Positions 9,822 through 19,327 of a DNA stretch of 64,000 bases are shown here, one piece after another. The position numbers were made by a program, and so were the translations under genes. The stretch is from Hesseltinella vesiculosa (Eukaryota; Mucoromycota; Mucoromycetes; Mucorales; Cunninghamellaceae), in the NCBI GenBank assembly GCA_002104935.1, contig MCGT01000045.1, positions 1-64,000 of the forward strand, read 5' to 3'. The notes beneath the pieces were generated by a model. It saw only the letters and a list, made by a program, of their open reading frames with translations. It was not told where the DNA came from and ran no database searches. Numbering within the stretch: position 1 is the first letter of the stretch; the number at the start of each line of letters is the position of its first letter.

Positions 9822-9891
9822 AAGAAAAGGCAGGGGAGAGAGAAAGAAAATGGCGGTTGAAATGCAGCTTCGATTCTTTTTTCTTTCCTAA
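9822..9891. promoter_or_regulatory. 70-bp shared divergent promoter region (copy 1)
   Basis: Only 70 bp separate the start codons of the KDM8-like (minus) and RAI1-like (plus) genes, so core promoter elements and both 5' leaders must overlap or lie inside the genes. The sequence is rich in A and G with no clear TATA box. The same spacing is kept in copy 2. Confidence 0.6.
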
Positions 9892-11501
9892 ATGTCAAAG
9901 CGCAGAGCATCGGCCAATCTTACCAGCATTCGAAATGCAGGTCCTTTCAGCACAAAACAGTTCCAAGTGGGCCCCAGCCATCGCTACCAAGGACGTTCGC
10001 CTGTCTACAAGCAGCCTGTGGAAATCAATTCTTACAGCATTGACCACGATCGAAAGGTGTGGTTCGACAATCGTGAGCTTGTAAGTCGCACCTGTTCTCG
10101 AATCCAAAGCACACAGCAAAAGGGCAATGGACCAAATCTTGCCATCCCATCTCATCTCCTTTTTCTTTCTCTTTCTAGAAATATTACTATGCTCCTAGCG
10201 GCAAGGACTTGACGGTTGGTTTTGATCGGTTCATTCAACGTGACGAAACGGTGCCTGAGCATTTGGACACTTTACTGGACGCCCTGACAGACGCGAAAGC
10301 AAAAGCCAATGTTCCTCCAGAGATGACGCAGGCCAATATTGTAAACACGAAAAAAAAAAAAATGATATGATATGATATGATCCAAACGATCACTGATCTG
10401 CTGCTCGTTTTTTTTTTATTGTCCTTGATGTAGGTGACATGGCGGGGAATTATGACTAAGCTTCTGTGCACGCCCTACGCCAGGAACGAGCCTTGGGAAT
10501 TACGGTTAACACGCTACAAAGTATGCCCTGCAACAAAAAAGAGAATCCAGACCCCTCACAGTCTCGTATAGGACACCATCTATATTGAAGAAGAAGCCAC
10601 CCAGAAAAAAAAAGACCAAGAAGCCAACGCCAGCGTGCGCCAGCAAATGATGTGTTATTGGGGCTACCGCTTCGAAACCCTTTGCACTGTCTCCAGCCCG
10701 CCCAGTACCATCGCCGAATCCGATCCAGAACTGACGTCTCGCCTCACTGACAGCGCCAATACCAATGTCCAATACTGTGTGCTTGTCAGGACAACTCTGG
10801 GCAAAAATTCATTGATTATGGGTGCCGAAGTCGACTGCATTCGAGGTAACACTCCACGCTCACATGAGCCCTGACAAAACGACCTTTCAACGAACCAACC
10901 CATTGTTGCGATATAGACAAAAAACCGACCCACGACCCATTACGGCACTATCTAGAATTGAAGACATCACGTATCATCGAAACAGACAGACAGCGGCGCA
11001 ATTTTGAAAGGTCCGCCCTCACAACGGCCATTGCCATAGCAACTCATTTTTTTTTGGACCCCTGGGGGTGAGTAGATTCAAGCTGTTGAAGTTTTGGGCG
11101 CAGTCTTTTTTAGTAGGTGTACCAACTGTGGTTGTCGGCTACCGTGACGACGATGGGCAAATTCAATCCATCGAAGAAATTGATACCCTTTCGATCCCTC
11201 GGCGAGTGCGTGGCAAGCAGCATGCCTGGGTAAGTGATAAGCATTGAGCAGACTTGTGACTCATCCAATTTTGAAGGACCCTTCGGTATGTTTGAATTTC
11301 GCCAACGAGGTGCTCGATTGGATCCAGACTGTGATCAGGGAAAATGACGAGACGACGACGTATGCGTTGACGTGGGAAGCACCTTTTTCCGAGTTGACAT
11401 TGACATACAAAGGCCAAGCACATGTGTTTTTGACCAAGCGGTACGTAGACGGCCATGTAGCACACGACATTGGTGGCGACCGTGTAGGCAAGCAAGAATA
11501 A
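9892..11501 (+). CDS. RAI1: RAI1/DXO-family decapping enzyme (copy 1)
   Basis: Seven exons (9892-10080, 10179-10340, 10434-10520, 10572-10845, 10917-11010, 11076-11229, 11277-11501) give 394 aa, the usual family length. DXO/RAI1 signatures appear in order: [15 protein letters not shown] (from residue 118), [23 protein letters not shown] with acidic metal ligands Glu232 and Asp234, then YLELKTSR with Glu251 and Lys253, and [19 protein letters not shown]. Family enzymes remove incomplete or non-canonical caps from RNA, and fungal Rai1 also assists the 5'-3' exonuclease Rat1 in the nucleus. Intron 5 uses the weak donor GTCCGC. The gene looks intact. Confidence 0.93.
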
Positions 11502-11764
11502 AATCCTCAAGACTCTGTCTGACCAGGGCAGACTGTAAATTTTTTTCATGCTTTGCAAATGATTGGCGGGCCGGTCTAGGCGATTCGTTCGGGGTTCCGT
11601 TGTGGGGACCCCAAGGCCATCTGATCAAAAATCACTGCGCAAAATTGATCTAATACCCAATGCAGCCATAAAAGGGGTGACCGGCAAAAAAAGAGGCGCG
11701 CTTCGCCTCAACTTTTTTCTTCAGAATACTTCGACCCCTCTTTCACTTTTCATTATCTCACCCC
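11502..11764. other. Intergenic with duplication border
   Basis: The RAI1 3' region runs to 11606, where homology with copy 2 stops at TTGTGGG. The sequence just after it (ACCCCAAGGCCATCTGATC) resembles a motif near 7757-7785, so a small dispersed repeat may lie at the breakpoint. The rest is the upstream region of the first F-box gene. Confidence 0.6.
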
Positions 11765-13456
11765 ATGGGCAATCTTCCAACGGAGATCATTCAGCATATC
11801 CTCTCGTATACCCCACGAAGACAAGTCTTGTCATGCCTTTATATTAATCGCCAATGGAGCTGCGCGGCACGCACGCTGTTTTACCATTGGATTGACGTTT
11901 ATACGCCTGACCAGATGGATGCATTTCAGCTGTGCCTTTCCTACAGCAACAGCCATGGATCAACCATAGGTGACTTGGTCCGTCACTTGCGATTTCACAC
12001 ATACGACATTCTGATCCCGCAAGACGAATTTGATCAGCTGGCGATTATGACCCCCAATATGCTGACTTGCGACTTTTCTGTCCCAGTCACCGATGATCAT
12101 CTCAACATCTTCAGTAAACATTGGAAACATCTCACCTTGCTGCCTCGCTGGCACATGGACGAAACCGACCTTTGGGTCCCGACATTGGGACCCCAGCTCT
12201 CCGACCTCGATATCACCGTCTCACAGCTCAGGGCAATTTGTGTACCAGGCAATCAGTTTTGCGCTTTGACGAATCTGACAGCGAGAGATGATGGCGATGC
12301 GACGGTGGATTTGGTTTTACTGGAAGCCTTGCATCGTGCTTGTCCTAGGCTCATGTCGCTGAAATTTGACATCCTTGACCTGCCGATAGAGACCATGGAT
12401 TTGGATGCGATCCAGCCTGCGCCTTTGGTAACAACGCTGACCATTGCCTACCTGAATGCTTCTGTCTTTAGTGATGTGTGGTTCAATTATCTGTTACGGA
12501 AATATATCAGCATTTCCAGCCTCTCGATCGAACTCGATGACAGTATCCAGGGCATTGTGTCTCGAAATCCAGACGTGACGATTCACAGTTTGATCAGCAG
12601 CTTGAAGCGCCTTGACACATTGCACCTGAATATCCCAATGACATACAACCCTCGATCCGAGATTTTTCAGGTTGTAGACGTGGAAGCACTCCGGGACTGG
12701 CTAAACGACAACGCTCGCAGCCCACTCACTTCGTTCTCCTGGCTCTGCCCTGTTTCCCCGCTCGATCTCGACAACCGTCCCATCATGTTCGCCAGCGCTG
12801 GTCTTGTGCAGCATCTTACGTCATTTCGTTACGACGTTTCGGATAGCGACGATGCGTGGCTGACCGATTGCCTGTCGCATCTTCCAGCACCGCCTAACGC
12901 CACCACCTTTCCGTTGCTGACGACACTCCATCTTGAGCCGCTATTTCAGAATAAATCGCTGTTTAACGTTGACCTACCGGTTGTGTTGCTTTGCATGCCG
13001 AACTTGCTACACCTGACGTTGCGAAAATGCCAATTGCAAGGTAGCCAGGATCCTGCCGGCCTACCCGCTAAGCGCCGCCCAAGATGCCATCCATTGCAAT
13101 CACTCCATTTGTATTGGGCACCCTTCGCCGGCGTATTTGGTGATAAAAAGAAGGGTGAATGCCTCCAGACGTTGGATCTGACGGGCTTTGTGAATTTCTG
13201 CCCTCACCTTGACGAGTTGCTGCTGCACAATTGCTGCGCTGGGCGCATCCTGATCAACGCTCCTCAGCACTCCTTCACCAGATTATCCATCTACAGCCTC
13301 CGCCCCGATCGGATTCACATCGACCAGCTGAAGCTTGTCCTCCAGAGAAAAACCATTGAAGCTGCCAGGCCCTCTGGAACTCTCAGCGTCATCCAGTGCA
13401 AAGCCGTCGATCGCTTTGATGCTGAACATAACTCTCTCTCCAACCCAACATGGTAG
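11765..13456 (+). CDS. F-box/leucine-rich protein 1
   Basis: A single-exon gene of 563 aa. The start MGNLPTEIIQHILSYTPRRQ matches the F-box start of its five neighbours, and residues 1-45 form the F-box, which in this family binds Skp1 in SCF ubiquitin ligases. The rest is an irregular leucine-rich region with motifs shared by all members: LRFHTYD, TPNMLTCDF, LTSFSW and CPHLDELLLHNC. The substrate is unknown. It is the first of six tandem relatives and no intron is needed. Its stop overlaps an unused upstream ATG of the next gene. Confidence 0.85.
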   Translation: MGNLPTEIIQHILSYTPRRQVLSCLYINRQWSCAARTLFYHWIDVYTPDQMDAFQLCLSYSNSHGSTIGDLVRHLRFHTYDILIPQDEFDQLAIMTPNMLTCDFSVPVTDDHLNIFSKHWKHLTLLPRWHMDETDLWVPTLGPQLSDLDITVSQLRAICVPGNQFCALTNLTARDDGDATVDLVLLEALHRACPRLMSLKFDILDLPIETMDLDAIQPAPLVTTLTIAYLNASVFSDVWFNYLLRKYISISSLSIELDDSIQGIVSRNPDVTIHSLISSLKRLDTLHLNIPMTYNPRSEIFQVVDVEALRDWLNDNARSPLTSFSWLCPVSPLDLDNRPIMFASAGLVQHLTSFRYDVSDSDDAWLTDCLSHLPAPPNATTFPLLTTLHLEPLFQNKSLFNVDLPVVLLCMPNLLHLTLRKCQLQGSQDPAGLPAKRRPRCHPLQSLHLYWAPFAGVFGDKKKGECLQTLDLTGFVNFCPHLDELLLHNCCAGRILINAPQHSFTRLSIYSLRPDRIHIDQLKLVLQRKTIEAARPSGTLSVIQCKAVDRFDAEHNSLSNPTW

Positions 13457-13560
13457 ATATAAACTCGGAAGCTCCGCCTCCCGCAGTTGCAGAAAAAAGG
13501 TGCCACTTTTTTTCTTTTTCACACGCCTCATTTCTTCCTTTCATTATACTTTGGTCTTTC

Positions 13561-15282
13561 ATGCTCAAACTCCCTAACGAGATCGTTCAACTCATTCTCT
13601 CTTACACCCCACGGGAGAAACTTGTTGCATGTCTTGTCGTTAATCGTTTATGGCACAGCATCGCTCTTCCACTCTTTTACCACTGGATTGACCTTGATAC
13701 TCCAAAAAGGTACGAGGTTTTTCTACGGTGTTTGCTTTACAGCAAAGTCAATAAATCGTTCGTAGGAAACCTTGTCGAGCATTTGCGATTCCATTCGCCT
13801 GATATCCGATTTACACATGAAGAATTTGCTCAGCTGGTTGAATTGACTCCTAACGTCCTGACGTGTAATTATACCGTTCCTGTTTACAAGAAGCACAACC
13901 AACGCTTCACCAACCGCTGGAAGAAGCTCACTCGACTACCAAAATGGCACGAGGATGACCCAGAAAGGTTGATGTCTTCACTTGGCCATCAGTTCACTCA
14001 CATTGCTGCTAAATCCATTTTTCTCCATGTTGCCTGCTCATTTGCTCTCATTAAGGCCGACAGGTTTTGCAATTTGACTACGCTTGAAATTCAAAAAGAC
14101 AGCTGTACATCGCACACTGGCTTGTCTCTGCTAGAGACACTGCATCGAGCCTGCCCCAACATGACGACGCTTTCATTTCATATTACTGGTCAGCCCGGTT
14201 ACCTGGATTGGGATGCCCTTCTGCCTGCTCCTTCATTGACATCTCTCATCATTCCAAACCTAAACGCTGCAGCCTACAGCAGTGACTGGTCCAAGTATAT
14301 TCAATTAAAATATCCTCACCTCATGCATTTCTCGATCAACTTCTCTGCGGTCAATATCCACACCGTTGCCACCATCCCTATCCCCGCCATCACTCTTTCC
14401 TCGGTCATTGCCAGCATGACCCGCTTAGTTTCTCTGCACCTGGATCTCGAACTCATCTCCAATACCAGCGCAGCTGCCTTCAAGATCTTAGACCCTGTAT
14501 CGCTCCAGCGTTGGTTGAATGATGAGCCTCGCCAGCATAGCCTCTCATCGTTCTCCTGGCACTGTCCCGGCAATCGACATTTTACCAACTTCGACAGTAC
14601 CTACACGATGGCCGGCCCGACGACCATTGGCCAATTACGCTCGTTTCGCCAGTCTGCATTCCATGGCAGTGATGAGTGGCTACTGGATTTGATGTACGTG
14701 CCTCTGCAAGAGCCTGGTCCGGTCATCACGTTTTCACGGCTGGTTACCTTTTACATTGACCCTGGCATGCGGAATGGAAATCGCCGAATCAACGTGCTGA
14801 AACTGTTACAAAGCGCACCAGCTCTTCTTAACCTGACTCTCCGAAATTGCTCCATCGACGGCGACCAGGATCCTCTCGAGAACCTCGATACCCTTCACTA
14901 CCATCCGTTACAAACCCTTCACCTCTGCAGAATTATTGTATGTAAGGCGCACTCTGATGGCCCCGACCCTTTGGACATGACTAGATTGGTGAACATTTGC
15001 CCCCACCTTGACCAATTGATGCTGCACGAATGCCGATGCCAAACATTCCTTCTGGATTCTCCTCAGCATACCTTTTCGCGGGTATCCGTCTCCATCATCC
15101 ATTTAGATGGAACCAGTTACACCAAACTTACGCTTGTCCTTGACGACGACACAAACGCGCCTGTCAGCAACTCATTATTTCCCAACGTGATTAGGTGTAA
15201 ATCTGTGGACCATTTCGACGGGGGCAAATGTATGGATACCATTTTCCACCGGCGATGGTCTCCCGATAAAAAATGGTATTGA
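13561..15282 (+). CDS. F-box/leucine-rich protein 2
   Basis: Single exon, 573 aa from MLKLPNEIVQLILSYTPREK. An in-frame ATG at 13450 would add 37 residues, but it overlaps the previous gene's stop and the added residues do not match the family. The ATG at 13561 aligns with the F-box start of the paralogues. The F-box covers about residues 1-45. The remainder is leucine-rich with the family motifs TPNVLTCNY, LSSFSW and CPHLDQLMLHEC. The product is probably an SCF substrate receptor; its target cannot be inferred. Confidence 0.85.
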   Translation: MLKLPNEIVQLILSYTPREKLVACLVVNRLWHSIALPLFYHWIDLDTPKRYEVFLRCLLYSKVNKSFVGNLVEHLRFHSPDIRFTHEEFAQLVELTPNVLTCNYTVPVYKKHNQRFTNRWKKLTRLPKWHEDDPERLMSSLGHQFTHIAAKSIFLHVACSFALIKADRFCNLTTLEIQKDSCTSHTGLSLLETLHRACPNMTTLSFHITGQPGYLDWDALLPAPSLTSLIIPNLNAAAYSSDWSKYIQLKYPHLMHFSINFSAVNIHTVATIPIPAITLSSVIASMTRLVSLHLDLELISNTSAAAFKILDPVSLQRWLNDEPRQHSLSSFSWHCPGNRHFTNFDSTYTMAGPTTIGQLRSFRQSAFHGSDEWLLDLMYVPLQEPGPVITFSRLVTFYIDPGMRNGNRRINVLKLLQSAPALLNLTLRNCSIDGDQDPLENLDTLHYHPLQTLHLCRIIVCKAHSDGPDPLDMTRLVNICPHLDQLMLHECRCQTFLLDSPQHTFSRVSVSIIHLDGTSYTKLTLVLDDDTNAPVSNSLFPNVIRCKSVDHFDGGKCMDTIFHRRWSPDKKWY

Positions 15283-15634
15283 ATAAAGCCAAGCAACTAT
15301 GTATTTTATAGTTCAGTTTGAGTATCAAAGGAGAAGGTGGTCGATCGCTGACATAAACAACGATGACCCCGCTAAAATGAAGCGCGTGGTCCTTTTGTTT
15401 CATGCAGGGAATGTCGCAGGGATGCTAACTTACTTGCCAAACCAGCGATTACCTGATGGTCAACCAAATGCACGATAACCAACTTATGATGGCACCAGCC
15501 GCGATAGATCTGATAGCAACGCCTTGATTCGGCACTAAATAATGAAAAATCTGAAAAAAAAAAAATGCGTGTCAGCTGGGCCCCTTTTTTTCTCCTCCCT
15601 CTTCTCATTTCCTTTGTCGCTCCCCTGTTGCTTC
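15283..15634. other. Intergenic between F-box genes 2 and 3
   Basis: A 352-bp gap. It holds GAATAAAGCC just after the gene 2 stop, a plausible polyadenylation signal, and a T/C-rich tract immediately before the gene 3 ATG of the kind seen upstream of most genes here. No further gene is seen. Confidence 0.6.
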
Positions 15635-17350
15635 ATGCGCGAATTGCCAAGTGAGATCATCGCCCGTATCCTTTGGTATACGCCAAAGCGACATCTCGTC
15701 CATTGCCTTGTACTGAATCGGTTATGGCTCCAATTGACTCTTGTTCAGCTTTACGCTTCAATCGATGTTTTTTCAGATGCACAGCTGAAAACATTGCAGT
15801 GCTGTCTCTCCCTCAGTGCGGCCAGTGGTTCGCCGGTAGGTAACCTGATTCACCATATTCGATTCCACACACACGATATCAAGCTCACACAGGAAGACTT
15901 TGACAGGCTGGCTGGGCTGACGCCCAACGTTCTTACCTGCGACTACGCCGTGCCTCTTCACAAACGACTCAACCAGTTCACCTACAGCTGGAAGCACCTG
16001 ACACTACTACCTGGCTGGCATAAGGATGAACCTGATGTATGGGCTCCAGCACTTGCTCACCAACTTACCGGCCTGGTCACCACCCTCTCGCATCTACTGG
16101 ACATTTGTTGCCGTCCACTGGTACCCACCAACTCTTTCTCGTGTCTGACAACGTTGACGGTCCAAGACTGCGGTAAAGTGCCTGTCAATTTGGGGTTGTT
16201 GGAAGTTGTGTATCAAACGTGTCCCAGGATAAAGACGCTAACATTCAATATCACGCAGCTGCCTGATGAAAGCCTGCACCTGGACGCCATCCAACCTGCC
16301 CCGCTGGTCACGTCACTCACAGTCCCCTATTTGGAGATCAAAATTTATGCCGGTGCATGGTTCAGGTATTTCCAGCGGAAATACCCTCGTCTCTCAATGC
16401 TGTCCATCACGTTCATGAATGATTTCTGTGACTACCACTTCAAGACTGGCACCACGACACTTTATGAACTTGTCACCAGTCTTACTTATTTGGAATCTCT
16501 GCACGTTGATTTTGGCGCATACCGTGGATCAGACTTGGAGGCCTACAAGATTTTAGACTACTACCCGCTGTGCCATTGGTTGAACAGCGAACCTCCTCAG
16601 CACCGCCTCACCTCGTTCTCCTGGATGTGTGCTCTTCCCCCGTGGGAAATGCGCTTATTCATCTCTGACGAGCTTTACAGCATGGCCAGCTACGGGACTG
16701 TACGCCGCCTAACCTCGTTTAGCCAGTCAATTTTCAAGGAGGACACGTGGCTGCTAGATTACATTCATGCGACTCATGTTGTGGTAGACCCTTCTGTCTC
16801 CTTCGAACGATTGACCACGCTTGACATCTGCAGCGTAAACTTTGGCGATTTCCCTGACCCAGACGATTTTCTCGATTTATCGGTCATCCTAGCAGTCGTA
16901 CCAAGCCTGTTGAATCTCACGCTTGAATCTTTTAACCTGACTGGCAACCCTGACTTCAAATCAAAGTTCACTGGCCAAGGTGGCAGCCGTCGCAACCATC
17001 CGCTCCAAATGCTTCATATTTGTAGCTCCGTCACTGTAGGCTCTAGGCCCCCGTTTATTTTATGCTTAACTGGTCTCGTGAATCATTGTCCAAATCTCCA
17101 GCAACTTTTCCTGCACGGGTGCATGTGTACTAAACTCCACATTGACTGTCCTCTACATGACTTCACAAGGATATCCATCCATGGATACGATTCAGGCGTC
17201 GACCTTGAGGATGTGACCCTGATTGTAGGTGAGCAAGCAGCGGAGCTCGATAGCCTTTTTAGCTCTCATTCTAACCTGATCCGATGCAAGTCAATCGATA
17301 TGCTTGACGAAGACGAGTGCCTCATTTTCAATCGCCACATGCGAACGTGA
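15635..17350 (+). CDS. F-box/leucine-rich protein 3
   Basis: Single exon, 571 aa from MRELPSEIIARILWYTPKRH, aligned with paralogue starts; the frame stays open upstream but through T/C-rich promoter-like DNA. The F-box covers residues 1-45, followed by the family leucine-rich body (IRFHTHDIKL, TPNVLTCDY, LTSFSWMCA, CPNLQQLFLHGC). The last 25 residues hold the common end motif LIRCKSIDMLDEDEC. It is convergent with the inverted pseudogene downstream. Confidence 0.85.
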   Translation: MRELPSEIIARILWYTPKRHLVHCLVLNRLWLQLTLVQLYASIDVFSDAQLKTLQCCLSLSAASGSPVGNLIHHIRFHTHDIKLTQEDFDRLAGLTPNVLTCDYAVPLHKRLNQFTYSWKHLTLLPGWHKDEPDVWAPALAHQLTGLVTTLSHLLDICCRPLVPTNSFSCLTTLTVQDCGKVPVNLGLLEVVYQTCPRIKTLTFNITQLPDESLHLDAIQPAPLVTSLTVPYLEIKIYAGAWFRYFQRKYPRLSMLSITFMNDFCDYHFKTGTTTLYELVTSLTYLESLHVDFGAYRGSDLEAYKILDYYPLCHWLNSEPPQHRLTSFSWMCALPPWEMRLFISDELYSMASYGTVRRLTSFSQSIFKEDTWLLDYIHATHVVVDPSVSFERLTTLDICSVNFGDFPDPDDFLDLSVILAVVPSLLNLTLESFNLTGNPDFKSKFTGQGGSRRNHPLQMLHICSSVTVGSRPPFILCLTGLVNHCPNLQQLFLHGCMCTKLHIDCPLHDFTRISIHGYDSGVDLEDVTLIVGEQAAELDSLFSSHSNLIRCKSIDMLDEDECLIFNRHMRT

Positions 17351-17581
17351 AATAAAAAAAAAAGAGAGAGGGCCATGACTCCGACGTTGATTGTGAAGCT
17401 TGCCATGGGCTTGGAAGAAGAGGGGGAAAGTGGTTTGTCTGTTTTATTGCGGCAGCCTTGGAGAAGAACTTGTTGAGCTAAAAATATGCTAAAGCTGGCT
17501 ACAAGCCGGAAAGTTGAGGGAAGGAGAACAGCCTCCGTGGTCGAATCTATCAACGGATTTGCATAGGACGATGCTGGGTGG

Positions 17582-19174
17582 TTATGCAGTAGAGCCGGTA
17601 GGCAGTACGGATGATTTCCCATCGACGACCAGTACCACATCGGTGTGGTTCAGCTCTGTGTGGTGGGTGCCGCGAATGGATATGCGCGCGAATGAGCGCG
17701 CTGGAGCATCCATCTCCAAGCCGTAGGCACGAAAGTTGTGACATAATATCCGGCCAAGGCGAGGACAGCTCTTCACAAAATCCGTCAGGCACAGTTTGGA
17801 TTTACTGAAAAAATCGGTGTACAAATACGACCGACAGAGATGAAGCGTTCGTAATGGGTGAGAGCGAAGAAAGGTTGCAGGGCCAGCTCGATCACGGTTG
17901 TCATAAATTTTAAAATCTCGAATAGCCCAGGTGCAGCAAACTGGGGAAATGATGCAGTAGGTCGCCCAGTCGGACGTCATTCGTAGGCCAGCATGTAAAT
18001 TGAGCGGATGTCAAGAGTTGTAAGCCGGTCGAAAGTGATCGTAGGAGGAACCTGTCGTCTTGGGTGGCAAACACAATCGATCAGCCAGGAATCATTTTCT
18101 CCATGCACAAGCTGTCCCAACGAAGTGAGGTTGGCGACAGACGCAGCGCACGCCATCGTGTAGGGCTGCCCCCTGGTTCGATGGGTGGACGGGAGGGACA
18201 AAACCAGGAGAACGAGGTGAGGTTGTGCGGGCGAAATTCACCATTCAACCAACGCCGGAGAGATCGGCTGTCCAAAATACTGAAGGCTGTATATTTGCAG
18301 CTGCCGATGCCTTCTAGGTTAAGATGCAGCGAGGCTAAGCGAGGGAGACCACAGACAAGAGAGTAGAGCGTGGTGGTGCCTTTTTTGAGGGTTGCCTTGC
18401 CAGAGCCTTCTATGAATTTGACCGATAGATTCGCTAGGTTGGGGTATTTCACCTTGATGTAGTTTAACCACGAGCCAGCATAAGCATCAACGTCAAGATT
18501 GAGAATGGCGAGCGATGTGATCAGCGTGGCCGGCAAAATGGAATGCCGAGCTGCAACTTCGGCTGGCTGTTCCTTTATGTCAAAGGACAGTGTGGTGATC
18601 TTCGGGCACACCTTATGGGTAGTTTCCAACAGCGGCAAACTGGTAGACGATATTGTCAGCGTTGTCAGGGCTGAAAATGAATTGGCAGGCATAGGTGTCA
18701 TGTAACAAATAGCCAGCAAACGCGAGGTGTCAACGGCTAGGTCGGTAAGCTGCGGCCCAAGGACAGGCACCCAAACATCAGGCTGGCATTGATGCCATCC
18801 TGGCAGTAGTGTAAGATGTCTCCAGCGATTGCTAAAACATTTCGGTGTTCATCGGTGAGAGAGAAGCAGATGTAATCGCAGGTCAGCAAGTTGGGAGTCA
18901 ATCGAGCCAAACGATCAAATTCGGTCTGGGAAAGGAGGATATCCATTTGTGTGGAATCGTAAGTGACGGATGAGTTTACCTGCTTCTGATGAACTGGCTT
19001 TGCTGTTAGCGAGGCATTGCTGCAGAGCGGTTAGCTGATCAGGGCTGTCAATGTCAATCCAGTGGTATAATTGAGCAAGTGCCACGGTGCACCACAAGCG
19101 ATTAACCGTGAAGCATTCCACAAGCTGCTTCATTGAGGTATACGAAAGGACATGCCGAAAGGGAACTCGCGCAT
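17582..19174 (-). pseudogene. F-box/leucine-rich pseudogene (inverted)
   Basis: The minus strand carries a damaged relative of the neighbouring F-box genes. The N-terminus begins MREFP but has lost part of the F-box, and the rest is spread over at least four reading frames with switches near 18935, 18755, 18180 and 17980. Recognisable pieces include LVECFTVNRLWCTVALAQLYHWIDI, shown here in part as VNRLWCTVALAQLYHWI, then LTSFSWFCP and SHPLRTLHLC. The expected terminal motif is missing, since the last frame stops at 17582 after VVDGKSS. It is the only inverted member of the cluster. Confidence 0.85.
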
Positions 19175-19327
19175 GGTGAGATCAATTACTCAGTTAAGAA
19201 AGTCGAAAAAAAAGCACCGTATCTTCCTTCCTAAAAAGAGGCGGTCAGATTGAAAGGATTGATCGGCCTTTCGATTTGTTGCCCCCCTTCCTCCTGAACA
19301 AAAATCTCAACTTGGTCCTTTCTGTCC

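Larger units (their letters stand above)
1..11606. repeat. Segmental duplication, copy 1
   Basis: This segment matches 27037-41728 nearly base for base, apart from scattered substitutions, homopolymer length changes and the extra nuclease/array module present only in copy 2. It contains a MULE right end, three nuclease-gene copies, one hairpin array, and the KDM8-like and RAI1-like genes. Identity stops after 11606, where copy 1 runs into the F-box cluster and copy 2 into the RPS12 upstream region. The left border is not seen because homology continues to the first base of the window. High identity in introns and intergenic DNA points to a recent event. Confidence 0.95.

Noticed and set aside
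13450..13560. Longer N-terminus for F-box protein 2
   Set aside because: The ATG at 13450 overlaps the stop of gene 1 and the added residues do not match the family, whereas 13561 aligns with all paralogues.
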